A stretch of DNA of 64,000 nucleotides. It comes from Lysobacter panacisoli (lineage in GTDB: Bacteria > Pseudomonadota > Gammaproteobacteria > Xanthomonadales > Xanthomonadaceae). The position numbers and the translations under genes were made by a program. The stretch is from the NCBI RefSeq assembly GCF_009765165.1, contig NZ_VLNU01000001.1, positions 3,602,247 through 3,666,246 of the forward strand, given 5' to 3'. The notes under the pieces are model-generated. The model saw only the letters and a list, made by a program, of their open reading frames with translations, searched no databases and was not told the DNA's origin. Shown piece after piece: positions 33,001-41,094 of this stretch (position 1 is its first letter; the number at the start of each line of letters is the position of its first letter).

Positions 33001-33239
33001 AGCTCGCGCTGCAGGCCGGCGTAGCCCGAGACACCGTGGAAGTCGTAGTCCAGGCACACGGCCTTGCCGCTCACGCCGGCCACGCTGCGCAGGCTTCCGC
33101 CCACCTGGTCGGACGTGACGACCTGCCACGGCGTGCTCGACTCGAATCCGTCCAGCACTCGCGCCGATCCGCCCTTCTGTGCCAATGCCGGCATCGCCAG
33201 CAATGCCAGCAGCACCGCACCGCCCTTCCGCACGCTCAC
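30099..33239 (-). CDS. F5/8 type C-containing six-hairpin glycosidase-like protein
   Basis: A 1046-residue secreted protein. It has a signal peptide (MSVRKGGAVLLALLAMPALA), an N-terminal beta-sandwich (about 25-170, with VWWVNRPRYEFP and ISRAWGPAPDP), an F5/8 type C (discoidin, CBM32-like) domain (about 180-320, ending YLRLTPLRAPGGRIGLASLQV), a linker domain, and a C-terminal alpha/alpha barrel (about 640-950) with RAWIRDGAMIGEGLLRM. That barrel resembles amylo-1,6-glucosidase/GH63-type catalytic domains. I cannot assign a CAZy family. The GTG start overlaps the permease stop as GTGA, so it is the last gene of the transporter operon. Confidence 0.8.
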   Translation of the reverse strand: MSVRKGGAVLLALLAMPALAQKGGSARVLDGFESSTPWQVVTSDQVGGSLRSVAGVSGKAVCLDYDFHGVSGYAGLQRELPIDYPGNYAFSFRLRGDSPANDLQFKLVDDSGDNVWWVNRPRYEFPREWTQVVYKQRHISRAWGPAPDPTLRHSRKIEFTIYNSAGGKGSVCFDELTFRALPPQDDSPLIGEATATSQDRSGPARDALDDSASTAWRAPVDPVAPPQFVLDLRKPREFGGVVLQWLPGEHARDYRIELSDDREHWRVVRDVAGADGGTDFIALPESEARYLRLTPLRAPGGRIGLASLQVRPLAFAATPNDFVRSVAAAAPRGTYPRGFSGEQPYWTILGIDGGTEQGLIGEDGAIELGKGAFSVEPVVIASGRATTWADARITQSLQNGYLPVPTVHWEHADLHLDITGFAQGTQAQSQLVGRYRLSNPTSQARDYVLRLKVRPLQVNPPTQFLNTVGGVSPIHTLRVDGERIDVDGRARVSMSRNAGAWFATTFDGEGDAQPSQQVASVDDPTGLASGALDYPVRLGSGESFELDWIAPMTGAMPTGFAPGDAEAMQRAVASQWRDKLDRVRLRVPAQGQHVVDTLRTALAHMLISRIGPRLQPGTRSYSRAWIRDGAMIGEGLLRMGREDVAEEFLRWYAPYQFENGKVPCCVDDRGSDPVPENDSHGELVFTVAEVYRYTQDRALLEVMWPHVVGAVAYMDQLRVSERTEANRARNPAFYGMMPASISHEGYSAKPMHSYWDNFWALRGYKDAVEIAQWLGRDEDARRFAASRDQFRDDLYASLRSATQQHDIDFLPGAAELGDFDATSTTIALAPGGEQGRLPQDLLDNTFERYWREFVARRDGTREWKDYTPYELRTIGTFVRLGWRERAHESLAFFFADQQPRSWNQWAEVVSRTPRKPFFVGDLPHAWVGSDYVRSALDLFAYTRDIDDALVVAAGIPSDWLAGQGVEVSGLRTPNGPLGYTLKETNRTLVFTLAKGLRVPAGGVVLAWPYEHAPGVTRVDGRPAQWENGELRLRKAPSKVEVALPPR

Positions 33240-34057
33240 CCCTTCACGCTCCCGACCAGCAGGCCCTGCAGGTAGTAGCGCTGCAGCACCAGGAACAGGA
33301 CCAGCACCGGAAGCACCGTCACCACCGAGCCCGCCATCATCAGTTCGTTGTCCTGCACGTGTTCGCGCGAGAGCGACGCCAGCGCGACCGGCAGGGTGAA
33401 ATGACTGCTGTCGCTGAGGATGATCAGCGGCCACATGAAGTCGTTCCACGCGCCGAGGAAGACGAAGATCGCCAGCGTCACCAGGATCGGCTTGAGCACC
33501 GGTAGCACGATCTGGAAGAAGATGCGCAGCTCGCCGGCGCCGTCGATGCGCGCCGCTTCCAGCAGTTCGTCCGGAATGGAGCGCGCGTACTGTCGCACCA
33601 GGAAGATGCCGAACACGCTCGCCATCAGCGGCACGACCGCACCGGCATAGCTGTTGACCAGCCCGATCTGCTTGAGCATCAGGAACAGCGGCATCATCGT
33701 CACCTGCGCGGGAATGATCAGCGCCCCGAGCAGCAGCTGGAAGATGCGCTCGCGACCGGCAAATCGCAGCTTGGCGAAGGCGTAGCCGGCCATCGTGTTG
33801 AGCAGCAGCGCGACCAGGGTGGCGGCGCTGGCGATCAGGAAACTGTTGAGCAGGTAGCGGCCCATGCCGGCGCGCGCGAACAGCTCGTGGTAGTTGTGCA
33901 GCGTCGGCGCCTTCGGCCACAGTGGCGGCGGGAAGGCGCTCGCCTCACCGGCCTGCATGAACGACACCGACAGCATCCACAGCAGCGGCGTCAGGCTGAT
34001 CACCGCCAGCGCGATCATCAGACCGTTGACGATGGCCCGGGCCAGGCGCGGGTTCAC
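33236..34057 (-). CDS. Sugar ABC transporter permease (MalG-like)
   Basis: A 273-residue inner-membrane protein with about six membrane segments. The EAA loop that contacts the ATPase is seen as EAARIDGAGELRIFFQIVLP. The GTG start overlaps the stop of the MalF-like gene as GTGA, and its own stop overlaps the start of the next gene in the same way, so translation is probably coupled. It pairs with the upstream permease to form the channel. No ATPase gene is linked; the MalK-type protein at 17860 is the candidate. Confidence 0.92.
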   Translation of the reverse strand: MNPRLARAIVNGLMIALAVISLTPLLWMLSVSFMQAGEASAFPPPLWPKAPTLHNYHELFARAGMGRYLLNSFLIASAATLVALLLNTMAGYAFAKLRFAGRERIFQLLLGALIIPAQVTMMPLFLMLKQIGLVNSYAGAVVPLMASVFGIFLVRQYARSIPDELLEAARIDGAGELRIFFQIVLPVLKPILVTLAIFVFLGAWNDFMWPLIILSDSSHFTLPVALASLSREHVQDNELMMAGSVVTVLPVLVLFLVLQRYYLQGLLVGSVKG

Positions 34058-34938
34058 GATTCGGCTCCCTTGCGCCGTGCGAACCACATCAGCCCGCTGG
34101 TCACGGTCACCATCAGCACGAACAGCAGGAACGCGACCGCCGAGGCGTTGCCGAGGTTCCACCACATGAAACCCTGTTCGTACATCAGGTACAACACACT
34201 CACGGTGCTCTGCATCGGCCCGCCGCGGGTCATCACGTAGGGTTCGGCGAACAGCTGGAAATAGCCCGACAGCGTGATGATGCTGACCAGCAGCAGCACC
34301 GGCCCGAGTTGCGGCAGCGTGATGTGCCGGAACTGCTGCGTGCGGCTGGCGCCGTCGATGCGCGCGGCTTCGTACAGGTCTTCCGGGATCGACTGCAGGC
34401 CAGCGAGGAAGATGATCATGTTGTAGCCGAAGTTCTTCCACACGGCGAACAGGATGATCGTCGGCATCGCCCACGTCGGATCCCCGAGCCAGTCGATGGG
34501 GTCGATACCGAACCACGAAAGGCCCCAGTTCACCAGCCCGTAGCGCGTGTGGAACAGGTAGCGCCAGATCACCGCCACCGCGACCACGGTGGTGACCACC
34601 GGCGCGAAGTACGCGGTGCGGAAGAACGGCTTGAACGAGCCGAGCTTCGAATGCAGCAACAACGCCGCGCCCAGCGACACCGCGATCGACAGCGGCACGC
34701 CGACCACGACGAAGTACATCGTGTTGCCCAGCGCCTGCCAGAACAGCGCGTTCTGCAGCAGCGCGGCGTAGTTGCCCAGCCCGACGAAGCGCAGGTTGCC
34801 CATGTCGGCCAGCGCGTAGATGTCGAAGTCGGTGAGGCTCAGCGCGAAGGCGGCCAGCACCGGCAGACCGAAGAACACGCCGATCACGGTCAGTGCGGGC
34901 GCGGCAAACATCCAGCCGGCAGTCGACGCGCGGATCAT
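34054..34938 (-). CDS. Sugar ABC transporter permease (MalF/UgpA-like)
   Basis: A 294-residue membrane protein with six predicted segments starting at AGWMFAAPALTVIGVFFGLPVLAAF. The EAA motif is EAARIDGASRTQQFRHITLPQL, and RGGPMQST follows, a pattern common in oligosaccharide importers. It begins at ATGA, overlapping the stop of the binding protein. Together with the MalG-like protein it imports a sugar from the periplasm. Confidence 0.92.
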   Translation of the reverse strand: MIRASTAGWMFAAPALTVIGVFFGLPVLAAFALSLTDFDIYALADMGNLRFVGLGNYAALLQNALFWQALGNTMYFVVVGVPLSIAVSLGAALLLHSKLGSFKPFFRTAYFAPVVTTVVAVAVIWRYLFHTRYGLVNWGLSWFGIDPIDWLGDPTWAMPTIILFAVWKNFGYNMIIFLAGLQSIPEDLYEAARIDGASRTQQFRHITLPQLGPVLLLVSIITLSGYFQLFAEPYVMTRGGPMQSTVSVLYLMYEQGFMWWNLGNASAVAFLLFVLMVTVTSGLMWFARRKGAES

Positions 34939-36233
34939 GGCGCGGCTCCGATCGTCCGGTGGTCGAGCATCCAGCGGCGTTTCTCGAGGATGGCGTCGGT
35001 GCGGCGGTCGAGCTCTTCGGCGGCACCGTCTACGTCGTAGCGTCCGCCGATCATCTCCTCGCCGACGATGCGGATCTCCTGCGCGATGCGCTCCCATTCC
35101 GGCACCTTCGGTGCGGCACGGGCGCGTTCCAGCTGCTCGCGGAACGCGCGCGCATACGGGTCGCGCGTGAGCGCGGGGCTGGTCCACGCACTTCGACGTG
35201 GCGGCAGGTCGCCGGTCAGCGCATGGAACTGTGTCTGCACCTGCGGCTCGGACAGGTAGGCAATGAGCTTCCACGCCGCGTCCTTGCGCTGCGAGGAACG
35301 GAAGATCACGAAGCTGGTGCCGCCCATCACCGATGCTCCCGGACCATCCGGACCGGGCAGCGGCATCGTCATCCACGAGCCAGCCACGCTCTGCGGCAGG
35401 CGCTTGCGGAACTCGGCGATATTCCAGGGACCGCTGACGTAGAAGCTGAAATAGCCGCGACCGAACTCATCCCAGACATTGGATATCTGGTTATTGCTCA
35501 CCGGCGGCGCCCAGCGCTGGTCGAACATCTCCTTGTAGAACGCCAGCGCCCGACGGAATCCCGCGCTGCGAAAATTGCCATAACGCCCGTCGTCGCGCAG
35601 CAGCGGATCGGGCTGCTGGATCGCCAGGTTCAACAGTGGCTCGAACTCGTTGAGCGGCAGAAGGATTGCGTAGCGGTCCGCGCCCGCGCGTTGCTTGACC
35701 GCGGCGAGTGCCGCGCGCCATTCATCCCAGTTGCGCGGCGGCGCGGCGATGCCGGCTTCGCGCAGCAGATCGGTGCGGTAGAACGGCACCCGGGTCTCGG
35801 CGTACCACGGCACCGCGTACACGCTGCCCTGCAGCTCACCGGATTCCCATGCACCGTGGAAGTAATCGCCCGGTTCCACCGACGGTGTGGCCGCCAGGTA
35901 GGGATCGAGCGGCGTCAACGCGCCGAGCAGCGCGAATTCCGGGATCCACGTGTTGCCGAGCGAGCACACGTCCGGCAGCGCATCGCCCGCGAACGCGGTC
36001 AGCAGCTTTTCGTGCGCGGCGGTCCACGGTAGCTGCTGCACGTCGACGCGGACGTCGGGATGGCGCCGTTCGAACTCCGGGATCAGCCGGCGCACGATCT
36101 CGCCTTCGCTGCCCATCGCCCAGAAGCGCACGACCTGGCGATCGTCCTGTTCGCGCGCGCACGATGAAAGCAGCAGCAGCGACAGAAGCGCCGCTGCGAC
36201 AAGCCCCCATCGCCGTGTGCGCGTCGCCCGCAT
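34935..36233 (-). CDS. Sugar-binding lipoprotein of the ABC transporter
   Basis: A 432-residue family 1 extracellular solute-binding protein (MalE class). The signal ends LLLLSSC (Cys25), so it is tethered to the inner membrane in the periplasm. Sequences such as GDALPDVCSLGNTWIPEFALLGALTPLDPYL and FYVSGPWNIAEFRKRLP are typical of oligosaccharide-binding proteins. It lies 16 bp after the GH144-like gene and overlaps the permease start. A GTG at 36242 is an alternative start. The ligand is inferred only from context. Confidence 0.9.
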   Translation of the reverse strand: MRATRTRRWGLVAAALLSLLLLSSCAREQDDRQVVRFWAMGSEGEIVRRLIPEFERRHPDVRVDVQQLPWTAAHEKLLTAFAGDALPDVCSLGNTWIPEFALLGALTPLDPYLAATPSVEPGDYFHGAWESGELQGSVYAVPWYAETRVPFYRTDLLREAGIAAPPRNWDEWRAALAAVKQRAGADRYAILLPLNEFEPLLNLAIQQPDPLLRDDGRYGNFRSAGFRRALAFYKEMFDQRWAPPVSNNQISNVWDEFGRGYFSFYVSGPWNIAEFRKRLPQSVAGSWMTMPLPGPDGPGASVMGGTSFVIFRSSQRKDAAWKLIAYLSEPQVQTQFHALTGDLPPRRSAWTSPALTRDPYARAFREQLERARAAPKVPEWERIAQEIRIVGEEMIGGRYDVDGAAEELDRRTDAILEKRRWMLDHRTIGAAP

Positions 36234-36249
36234 GCCGGTCACCCTACCC

Positions 36250-37890
36250 TCATTTCGACTTCTGCGGCGTCTCGGGCGTGGGCTTCGGCGACTGCGACGC
36301 ACGTGTGGCGCGCGATTCCGCCTCGCCCAGCGCGCGTGCGGTGGCGGCGTCCTTCTCGGATTGCGTCTGCGGCTTGGGCTGCGTCGCCGGCTCTTCGCCT
36401 TCCTTTACCGGCTCCAGCCATCCGCCCTTGAAGCCGGCCTTCTGCAGGCCGTCGCGGATGTACTTGTTCTTCTTCATCACGTTCCAGACGAAGTCGTTCC
36501 GGTAATTGCTGATCATCGCCAGGATCGGCCCCTGGTCGATGCCGATGTAATCGCTGGCGACCCAGCCTTCGCCCGGCACGAGGCGCCCGGTCTTGAGCGG
36601 GATGTCGTAGGTGAAGCTGGGATTGAACGAATCGAGGAATCCGTAGCTGGAGTACAGGAACTCGCCATAGCGTTCGTGCAACGCCACGGTGCTGGGGATG
36701 ACGATCTCCGGCGCGAACGGCAGCGAAGCGATCGCCGCGGTCGGCGCGATGGTGCCGTCGTCGAAGGTGTCGCGCAGGCCGGCACCGCGCGCGGAGTAGT
36801 GGCGGAACTGGCGCTGTTCGCCGCGATATTCCTGCAGCGTCTGCTGCGGACCATCGCTCGCGGTCAGGCCCCATACTTCGGGACCGTAGTCTTCCCACTT
36901 CATCGGATTGGCGATGGCGTAGGCACGCTGCGCGTAGGCCGCGCGACGGCTGTTCTCGAAGTAATCGATACCGCGCTCGCGCATGTAGTCGTCCTGGATT
37001 CCGCGGAAATCGATCCAGACGTGGCTGTACTGATGGCCGAACAGCGGGCCGAACGCGAGGTATTCCTCGCCCTGGTACACGCCCCAGACATCGTTGTAGG
37101 TACGCGTCCACACCGACCATGCCGCCGGCTCGACCGGATGGGTCGGCGAAGCCATCGCCAGCACGTACAGCAGCATGGCTTCGTTGTAACCGGTCCAGTC
37201 GTGCTGGATGAAGCCGCTCTCGGGGAACCAGCCCATCGAGATCAGCGGCTTGTTGCGCTGCAGCCACGTCCAGTCGACGCGCTTGTAGAGTTCATCGGCG
37301 AGGTCGCGGATCTGCTTCTCGCGCGGATCGTCGCGGTCGTAGTAACTCTGGGCGAACAGCACGCCCATCATCAGCAGGGCCGTGTCCACGCTCGAGAGCT
37401 CCACCCAGCTCTGGTAGCGATGACCCGTGTCCATGTCGAGGAAGTGGTAGTAGAAGCCGTTGTACGCGCCCTTCTCCGTGGCCTGCGGGCCGGACGGAAT
37501 ATCGCGGAAGAACTTCAGCGTGGTCAGCGTGCGGTCCACCGCCTGACGGCGGCTGACCCAGCCGTTCTCGATGCCGATCGGATACGCGGTCAGCGCGAAT
37601 CCCACCGAGGCGATGCTCGCGAACGGGCGCGACGGGAAACGGTCGGGCGTGAGACCGTTGATCTCGCTGGTCGTGTCCCAGAAGAACTGGAACGTGCGCT
37701 TCTCGATGTCGCGGAACAGCGGCGGCAGCTCGAGCTTGGTCGCCTTCAGCGGTTCCACCTGCACCGGCGGCGCCGAGGCGATCGGATACGTCGTCGAAGC
37801 CGGCTCGCTCTGCCGGCCGCAACCGGCCACGAACACGAGCACCGCCATCAGCGATGCAGCCCCCCAACTGCGTCGGAACGAATCGAACAT
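36250..37890 (-). CDS. GH144-like (glycoamylase fold) lipoprotein, probable beta-1,2-glucanase
   Basis: A 546-residue lipoprotein (VFVAGC, Cys24) of the Glycoamylase family PF10091, which contains GH144 endo- and exo-beta-1,2-glucanases. The alpha/alpha barrel covers about residues 55-480. Recognisable stretches are RTFQFFWDTTSEINGLTPDR, ELSSVDTALLMMGVL and GYNEAMLLYVLAMASPTHPV. The C-terminal 50 residues are Gln/Thr/Pro-rich and probably disordered. It should cut imported glucan in the periplasm. PF10091 also includes proteins of other specificity, so beta-1,2-glucan is an inference. The start is the ATG at 37890, although two in-frame GTGs precede it. Confidence 0.82.
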   Translation of the reverse strand: MFDSFRRSWGAASLMAVLVFVAGCGRQSEPASTTYPIASAPPVQVEPLKATKLELPPLFRDIEKRTFQFFWDTTSEINGLTPDRFPSRPFASIASVGFALTAYPIGIENGWVSRRQAVDRTLTTLKFFRDIPSGPQATEKGAYNGFYYHFLDMDTGHRYQSWVELSSVDTALLMMGVLFAQSYYDRDDPREKQIRDLADELYKRVDWTWLQRNKPLISMGWFPESGFIQHDWTGYNEAMLLYVLAMASPTHPVEPAAWSVWTRTYNDVWGVYQGEEYLAFGPLFGHQYSHVWIDFRGIQDDYMRERGIDYFENSRRAAYAQRAYAIANPMKWEDYGPEVWGLTASDGPQQTLQEYRGEQRQFRHYSARGAGLRDTFDDGTIAPTAAIASLPFAPEIVIPSTVALHERYGEFLYSSYGFLDSFNPSFTYDIPLKTGRLVPGEGWVASDYIGIDQGPILAMISNYRNDFVWNVMKKNKYIRDGLQKAGFKGGWLEPVKEGEEPATQPKPQTQSEKDAATARALGEAESRATRASQSPKPTPETPQKSK

Positions 37891-37934
37891 CACCACGCCA
37901 CACCATCATCGAGTGAAGGAACATGCCCGAAGGC

Positions 37935-37970
37935 GCCGCCGGCCGCCACGACGAGTAGACGGCCGGCGGC
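37935..37970 (-). terminator. Strong stem-loop between receptor gene and GH144-like gene
   Basis: GCCGCCGGCCG (37935-37945) pairs perfectly with CGGCCGGCGGC (37960-37970) over 11 bp with a 14-base loop. It lies 6 bases after the receptor stop on the transcribed strand, with no U-run. It could end or partly end transcription, or protect the receptor mRNA, and so set a higher receptor level than that of the downstream enzymes. Confidence 0.5.
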
Positions 37971-37975
37971 CCGGG

Positions 37976-40900
37976 TCACCAGGAAATACCGAAGGACAGC
38001 TTGAACGAACGCGTCGGCAGAGTGATCTCGTCGGTGTGGTCGCCGTACACCGGGTTGATCACGCCGTCCACGCCACGGAAGTTCTGGAAGCCGGTCCAGT
38101 TGCGCGCATTCGTCACGTTGAACACGTCGCCGCGCACCATGTACTTAAGGCCCGCGCCGGTGTCGAATTCCTTCTGCACCGCCAGGTCCCACTGGAAGAA
38201 ATCGGCGTCGTCGAAGAAAGCCGAATCGATGCGACCGAAAGCGCAGTTGTCGAGCGCCGGGTCGGGCGTCGGCGCGAGGCAGTCGGTGATGTCGCGCGCG
38301 ATCGGGCTGCTCCACGTGACCTTGGTCGAGAACGTGAAGCCCCAGCGCTGGTAGATGCCCGTACCGACGAAGCGGTGCTTCGGAACACCGACCGAGGCGA
38401 CCCACGGATGGTCGTCCAGGTTGGGATAGTCGAAGACGTAGTGCTCGTCGGTGTTGGCGGCGTTGGCGCGGTTCTCTTCGCCATCCGAATAGGTATACGC
38501 CAGCGTCACGCCCCACGGCGATTCCGCGGTGAGCGGCTTTTCCGCCCACAGCAACAGCTGGTTGAGCTTGGTCTCCACACCGTTGTCGGCCTTGATCAGC
38601 GAACCGAAGCCCGGGATCGTCTCGCCGAACGGAGCGCCGCCGAAAGTGCGACCCGGCCCGTAGAAGGTACCGTCGTCGTAGCGATTGCCCAGCGTGAAGA
38701 TGATGCCGTCGTGGCTCTCGATGCGGACCAACGTCACCGACGTGTTCCAGTCCACGCTGCCCAGCTTCACGGCATTGCGCATGCCCAGGCTGAACTGGTC
38801 GGAGTACGGAACCTTGAGGTCGTTGTTCATCAGGTTCACTTCCGAACCGAGGTCCGGATTGGCCGCGACCATCGCGTACAGCTCCTGCAGGTTCAGGAAT
38901 CGCGGATCCCACTCGAAGCACGTGGTGTTGTTGACCGTGCAGGGATTGCCCGGCGTGTTGAAGAACCGCGTGTAGGTCGGGAAGGTGCTCTTGGACTGTT
39001 CGAGCGCGAGGTAATCGAACAGGTTGCGGTCGTAGGCACGGCCGGCGCCGCCGAAGAACACATGGCGCTGGTCGGCGAACAGGTCGTACGAGAAGCCCAG
39101 GCGCGGCTGCCATGCATCCTTGAACGCATCGCGGTTGTTGCCGGTGCTGATGTAATCCTCGATGTCGTAGCCGACACCCGGCTGATGGATGTTGCTCCAG
39201 CCGCGCAGCGCGGCGACCAGGTCGGGCGGCGTGACGTAATCCTCGTAGCTCGGCGTGCTCTCGTAGTCGTAACGCAGGCCGAGGTTGACGATCAGCTTGT
39301 CGTTGACCTGCCAGTCGTCCTGGAAGTAGATGCCGTACTGCTTGTTCTTCGAGGCGATGTTGCGGTCGCCCACGCCCGGCAGCGGCGCACCGAAGCGCAC
39401 CTGGTAAGGCTGGAACGTCGACAGCGACGTGTTGCCCATCAGCACGACGTTGGCGGGATAGTTGATCGAATACTGCGCGTTGAACGGCTGCTGTTCGAAC
39501 GCGTTGATCTCCACGTCCTTGTACTTGAAGCCGGCCTTGAGCGTGTGGCCTTCGATGCCGGTGTAGGTCAGATCGTCCTGGAAGCCCCAGCCCTTCTGGC
39601 CCTTGTCCTGGTAGTCCTGGCCACCGCCGACGTTGAGCACGCCGCCGCGTTGGCTGTTCTGGATGATGAAGCCGGGCGCGAGGGTGATCGCACGGGGATT
39701 GAACTGCTCGTCCTCGTGCGTGATGTGCATGTCGTTCAACCAGTCGGTGTTGCTCCACTGGTAGCGCAGGTCCAGGCGCGTGCTGTCGTTCTTGTTGGTC
39801 TTGCCGTAGCTGTCGGTGTTCTGGCCGCCGAGATCGGTGATCTCTTCTTCCTCGCGTACCTTCGCGCTGAATTCGACCAGGTTGTTGTCGTTGACCTGCC
39901 AGGTCAGCTTGCCGAACCACAGGTCTTCGTTGAAGGGTTCGGTGGTCGGACCGGTCAGCGCCAGCAGTTCAGGAGTGAGAGTGAAGCCTGGATCGAGCGA
40001 TCCCGGCGCGATGGTGTCGGGCGTCTCGAACTCCTTCGCTTCGTACGTTACGAAGAAGAACAGGCGGTCCTGGATGATCGGGCCACCGAACGATGCGCCG
40101 TACTGGGTCTCGCCCGAAGGGCTCTTGCCCTGCCCGGCGCGTTCTTCGGCCGGAGTCTGTTCGCGCCACTCGGGAATGTTGGCCTTGTCCCAGAAGAACT
40201 GGCCCTGGAACTCATTGGTGCCGGACTTGGTCACCGCGGTGACGGCCGCGCTGCTGATCTGGTCGTACTCGGCCTTGTAGTTGGACGTGATGACCTTGTA
40301 CTCGCCGATCGCGAGCTGCGGGAACGGATTGCCCTTGCTCTGGTCCTGGCCGCTGATGCCGCCTTTGAGCACGTAGTTCTTCTGGCCGACGCCGTCGATG
40401 AAGACGTTCACGCCGTTGGAACTCTGCGCGCCGCTACGCAGCTGCGAAGTGCCGTTGGACTTACGGTCGAAAATCATGCCGGGCACGATGTCGGCGAAGG
40501 CGAGGAAGTTGCGCGAGGACTGCGGCAGCGATTCGATCTGCACCTGCGAAACGTAGGTTGCCACTTCCGGCGTGGTGGTCTCGAACACCGGCGCGGCGGT
40601 GACCGTGACGGTATCGACCGTGGTGGCCGGACCCGACGGCGCGGTTTCGGCGACGCCGCCGGCGGACAGGTTCAGCGTCGCGGTCTGGCCGACCTGCACG
40701 ACGATCGTGCGCGAAGCGGTCTGGCCATTGACGTTCGCGTCGATCCGGTAGGTGCCCGGCGGCAGGCCGCCGATGTTGTACGAGCCGTTGCTGGCCTGGA
40801 CGCGACGGGTCAGCCCGGTAGCGGTGTTGGTGGCGGTGACTTCGGCCTGCGCGGCCGGCGCGGAATCGACGGTGATCTGGCCGCGGACGGTCGCGGCGGT

Positions 40901-41005
40901 GCTTTGCGCGAACGCCGACGGTGCGGCCATCGCAAGACAGCTGGCCAGTGCGCAAGCCAGCAGGCGGGGGGCCGGCCTGCGGGGGGATCTGGACTGCGAC
41001 TTCAT
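37976..41005 (-). CDS. TonB-dependent outer-membrane receptor with N-terminal carboxypeptidase-like domain
   Basis: A 1009-residue receptor. It has a signal peptide (cut after SAFA, residue 33), a carboxypeptidase-regulatory-like domain (about 38-115, with GLPPGTYRIDANVNG), a plug domain (about 135-260, including NVFIDGVGQKNYVLKGG) and a C-terminal beta-barrel. Such receptors import oligosaccharides or act as sensors in Xanthomonadaceae. The last residue is tryptophan (SFGISW) instead of the more usual phenylalanine. AGAGGAA precedes the ATG. A LacI-type operator lies 34 bases upstream. It begins the glycan-uptake series. Confidence 0.92.
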   Translation of the reverse strand: MKSQSRSPRRPAPRLLACALASCLAMAAPSAFAQSTAATVRGQITVDSAPAAQAEVTATNTATGLTRRVQASNGSYNIGGLPPGTYRIDANVNGQTASRTIVVQVGQTATLNLSAGGVAETAPSGPATTVDTVTVTAAPVFETTTPEVATYVSQVQIESLPQSSRNFLAFADIVPGMIFDRKSNGTSQLRSGAQSSNGVNVFIDGVGQKNYVLKGGISGQDQSKGNPFPQLAIGEYKVITSNYKAEYDQISSAAVTAVTKSGTNEFQGQFFWDKANIPEWREQTPAEERAGQGKSPSGETQYGASFGGPIIQDRLFFFVTYEAKEFETPDTIAPGSLDPGFTLTPELLALTGPTTEPFNEDLWFGKLTWQVNDNNLVEFSAKVREEEEITDLGGQNTDSYGKTNKNDSTRLDLRYQWSNTDWLNDMHITHEDEQFNPRAITLAPGFIIQNSQRGGVLNVGGGQDYQDKGQKGWGFQDDLTYTGIEGHTLKAGFKYKDVEINAFEQQPFNAQYSINYPANVVLMGNTSLSTFQPYQVRFGAPLPGVGDRNIASKNKQYGIYFQDDWQVNDKLIVNLGLRYDYESTPSYEDYVTPPDLVAALRGWSNIHQPGVGYDIEDYISTGNNRDAFKDAWQPRLGFSYDLFADQRHVFFGGAGRAYDRNLFDYLALEQSKSTFPTYTRFFNTPGNPCTVNNTTCFEWDPRFLNLQELYAMVAANPDLGSEVNLMNNDLKVPYSDQFSLGMRNAVKLGSVDWNTSVTLVRIESHDGIIFTLGNRYDDGTFYGPGRTFGGAPFGETIPGFGSLIKADNGVETKLNQLLLWAEKPLTAESPWGVTLAYTYSDGEENRANAANTDEHYVFDYPNLDDHPWVASVGVPKHRFVGTGIYQRWGFTFSTKVTWSSPIARDITDCLAPTPDPALDNCAFGRIDSAFFDDADFFQWDLAVQKEFDTGAGLKYMVRGDVFNVTNARNWTGFQNFRGVDGVINPVYGDHTDEITLPTRSFKLSFGISW

Positions 41006-41038
41006 ATGCTTCCTCTCTCCAAAAGCATTCGAAATGTG

Positions 41039-41052
41039 TGGAATCGTTTACA
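41039..41052. promoter_or_regulatory. Predicted LacI-family operator upstream of the receptor gene
   Basis: TGGAATCGTTTACA matches the palindrome TGTAAACGTTTACA at 12 of 14 positions and lies 33 bases before the receptor start codon, between it and the lacI stop. Confidence 0.6.
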
Positions 41053-41094
41053 GCGAACAGCCACACGGGCACGTGATTGCCGCAGGGAACGGCG

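Noticed and set aside
33240..33920. N-terminal extension of the F5/8-containing protein into the permease gene
   Set aside because: The signal peptide begins at the GTG at 33239, which overlaps the permease stop; sequence upstream is the permease read in another frame.
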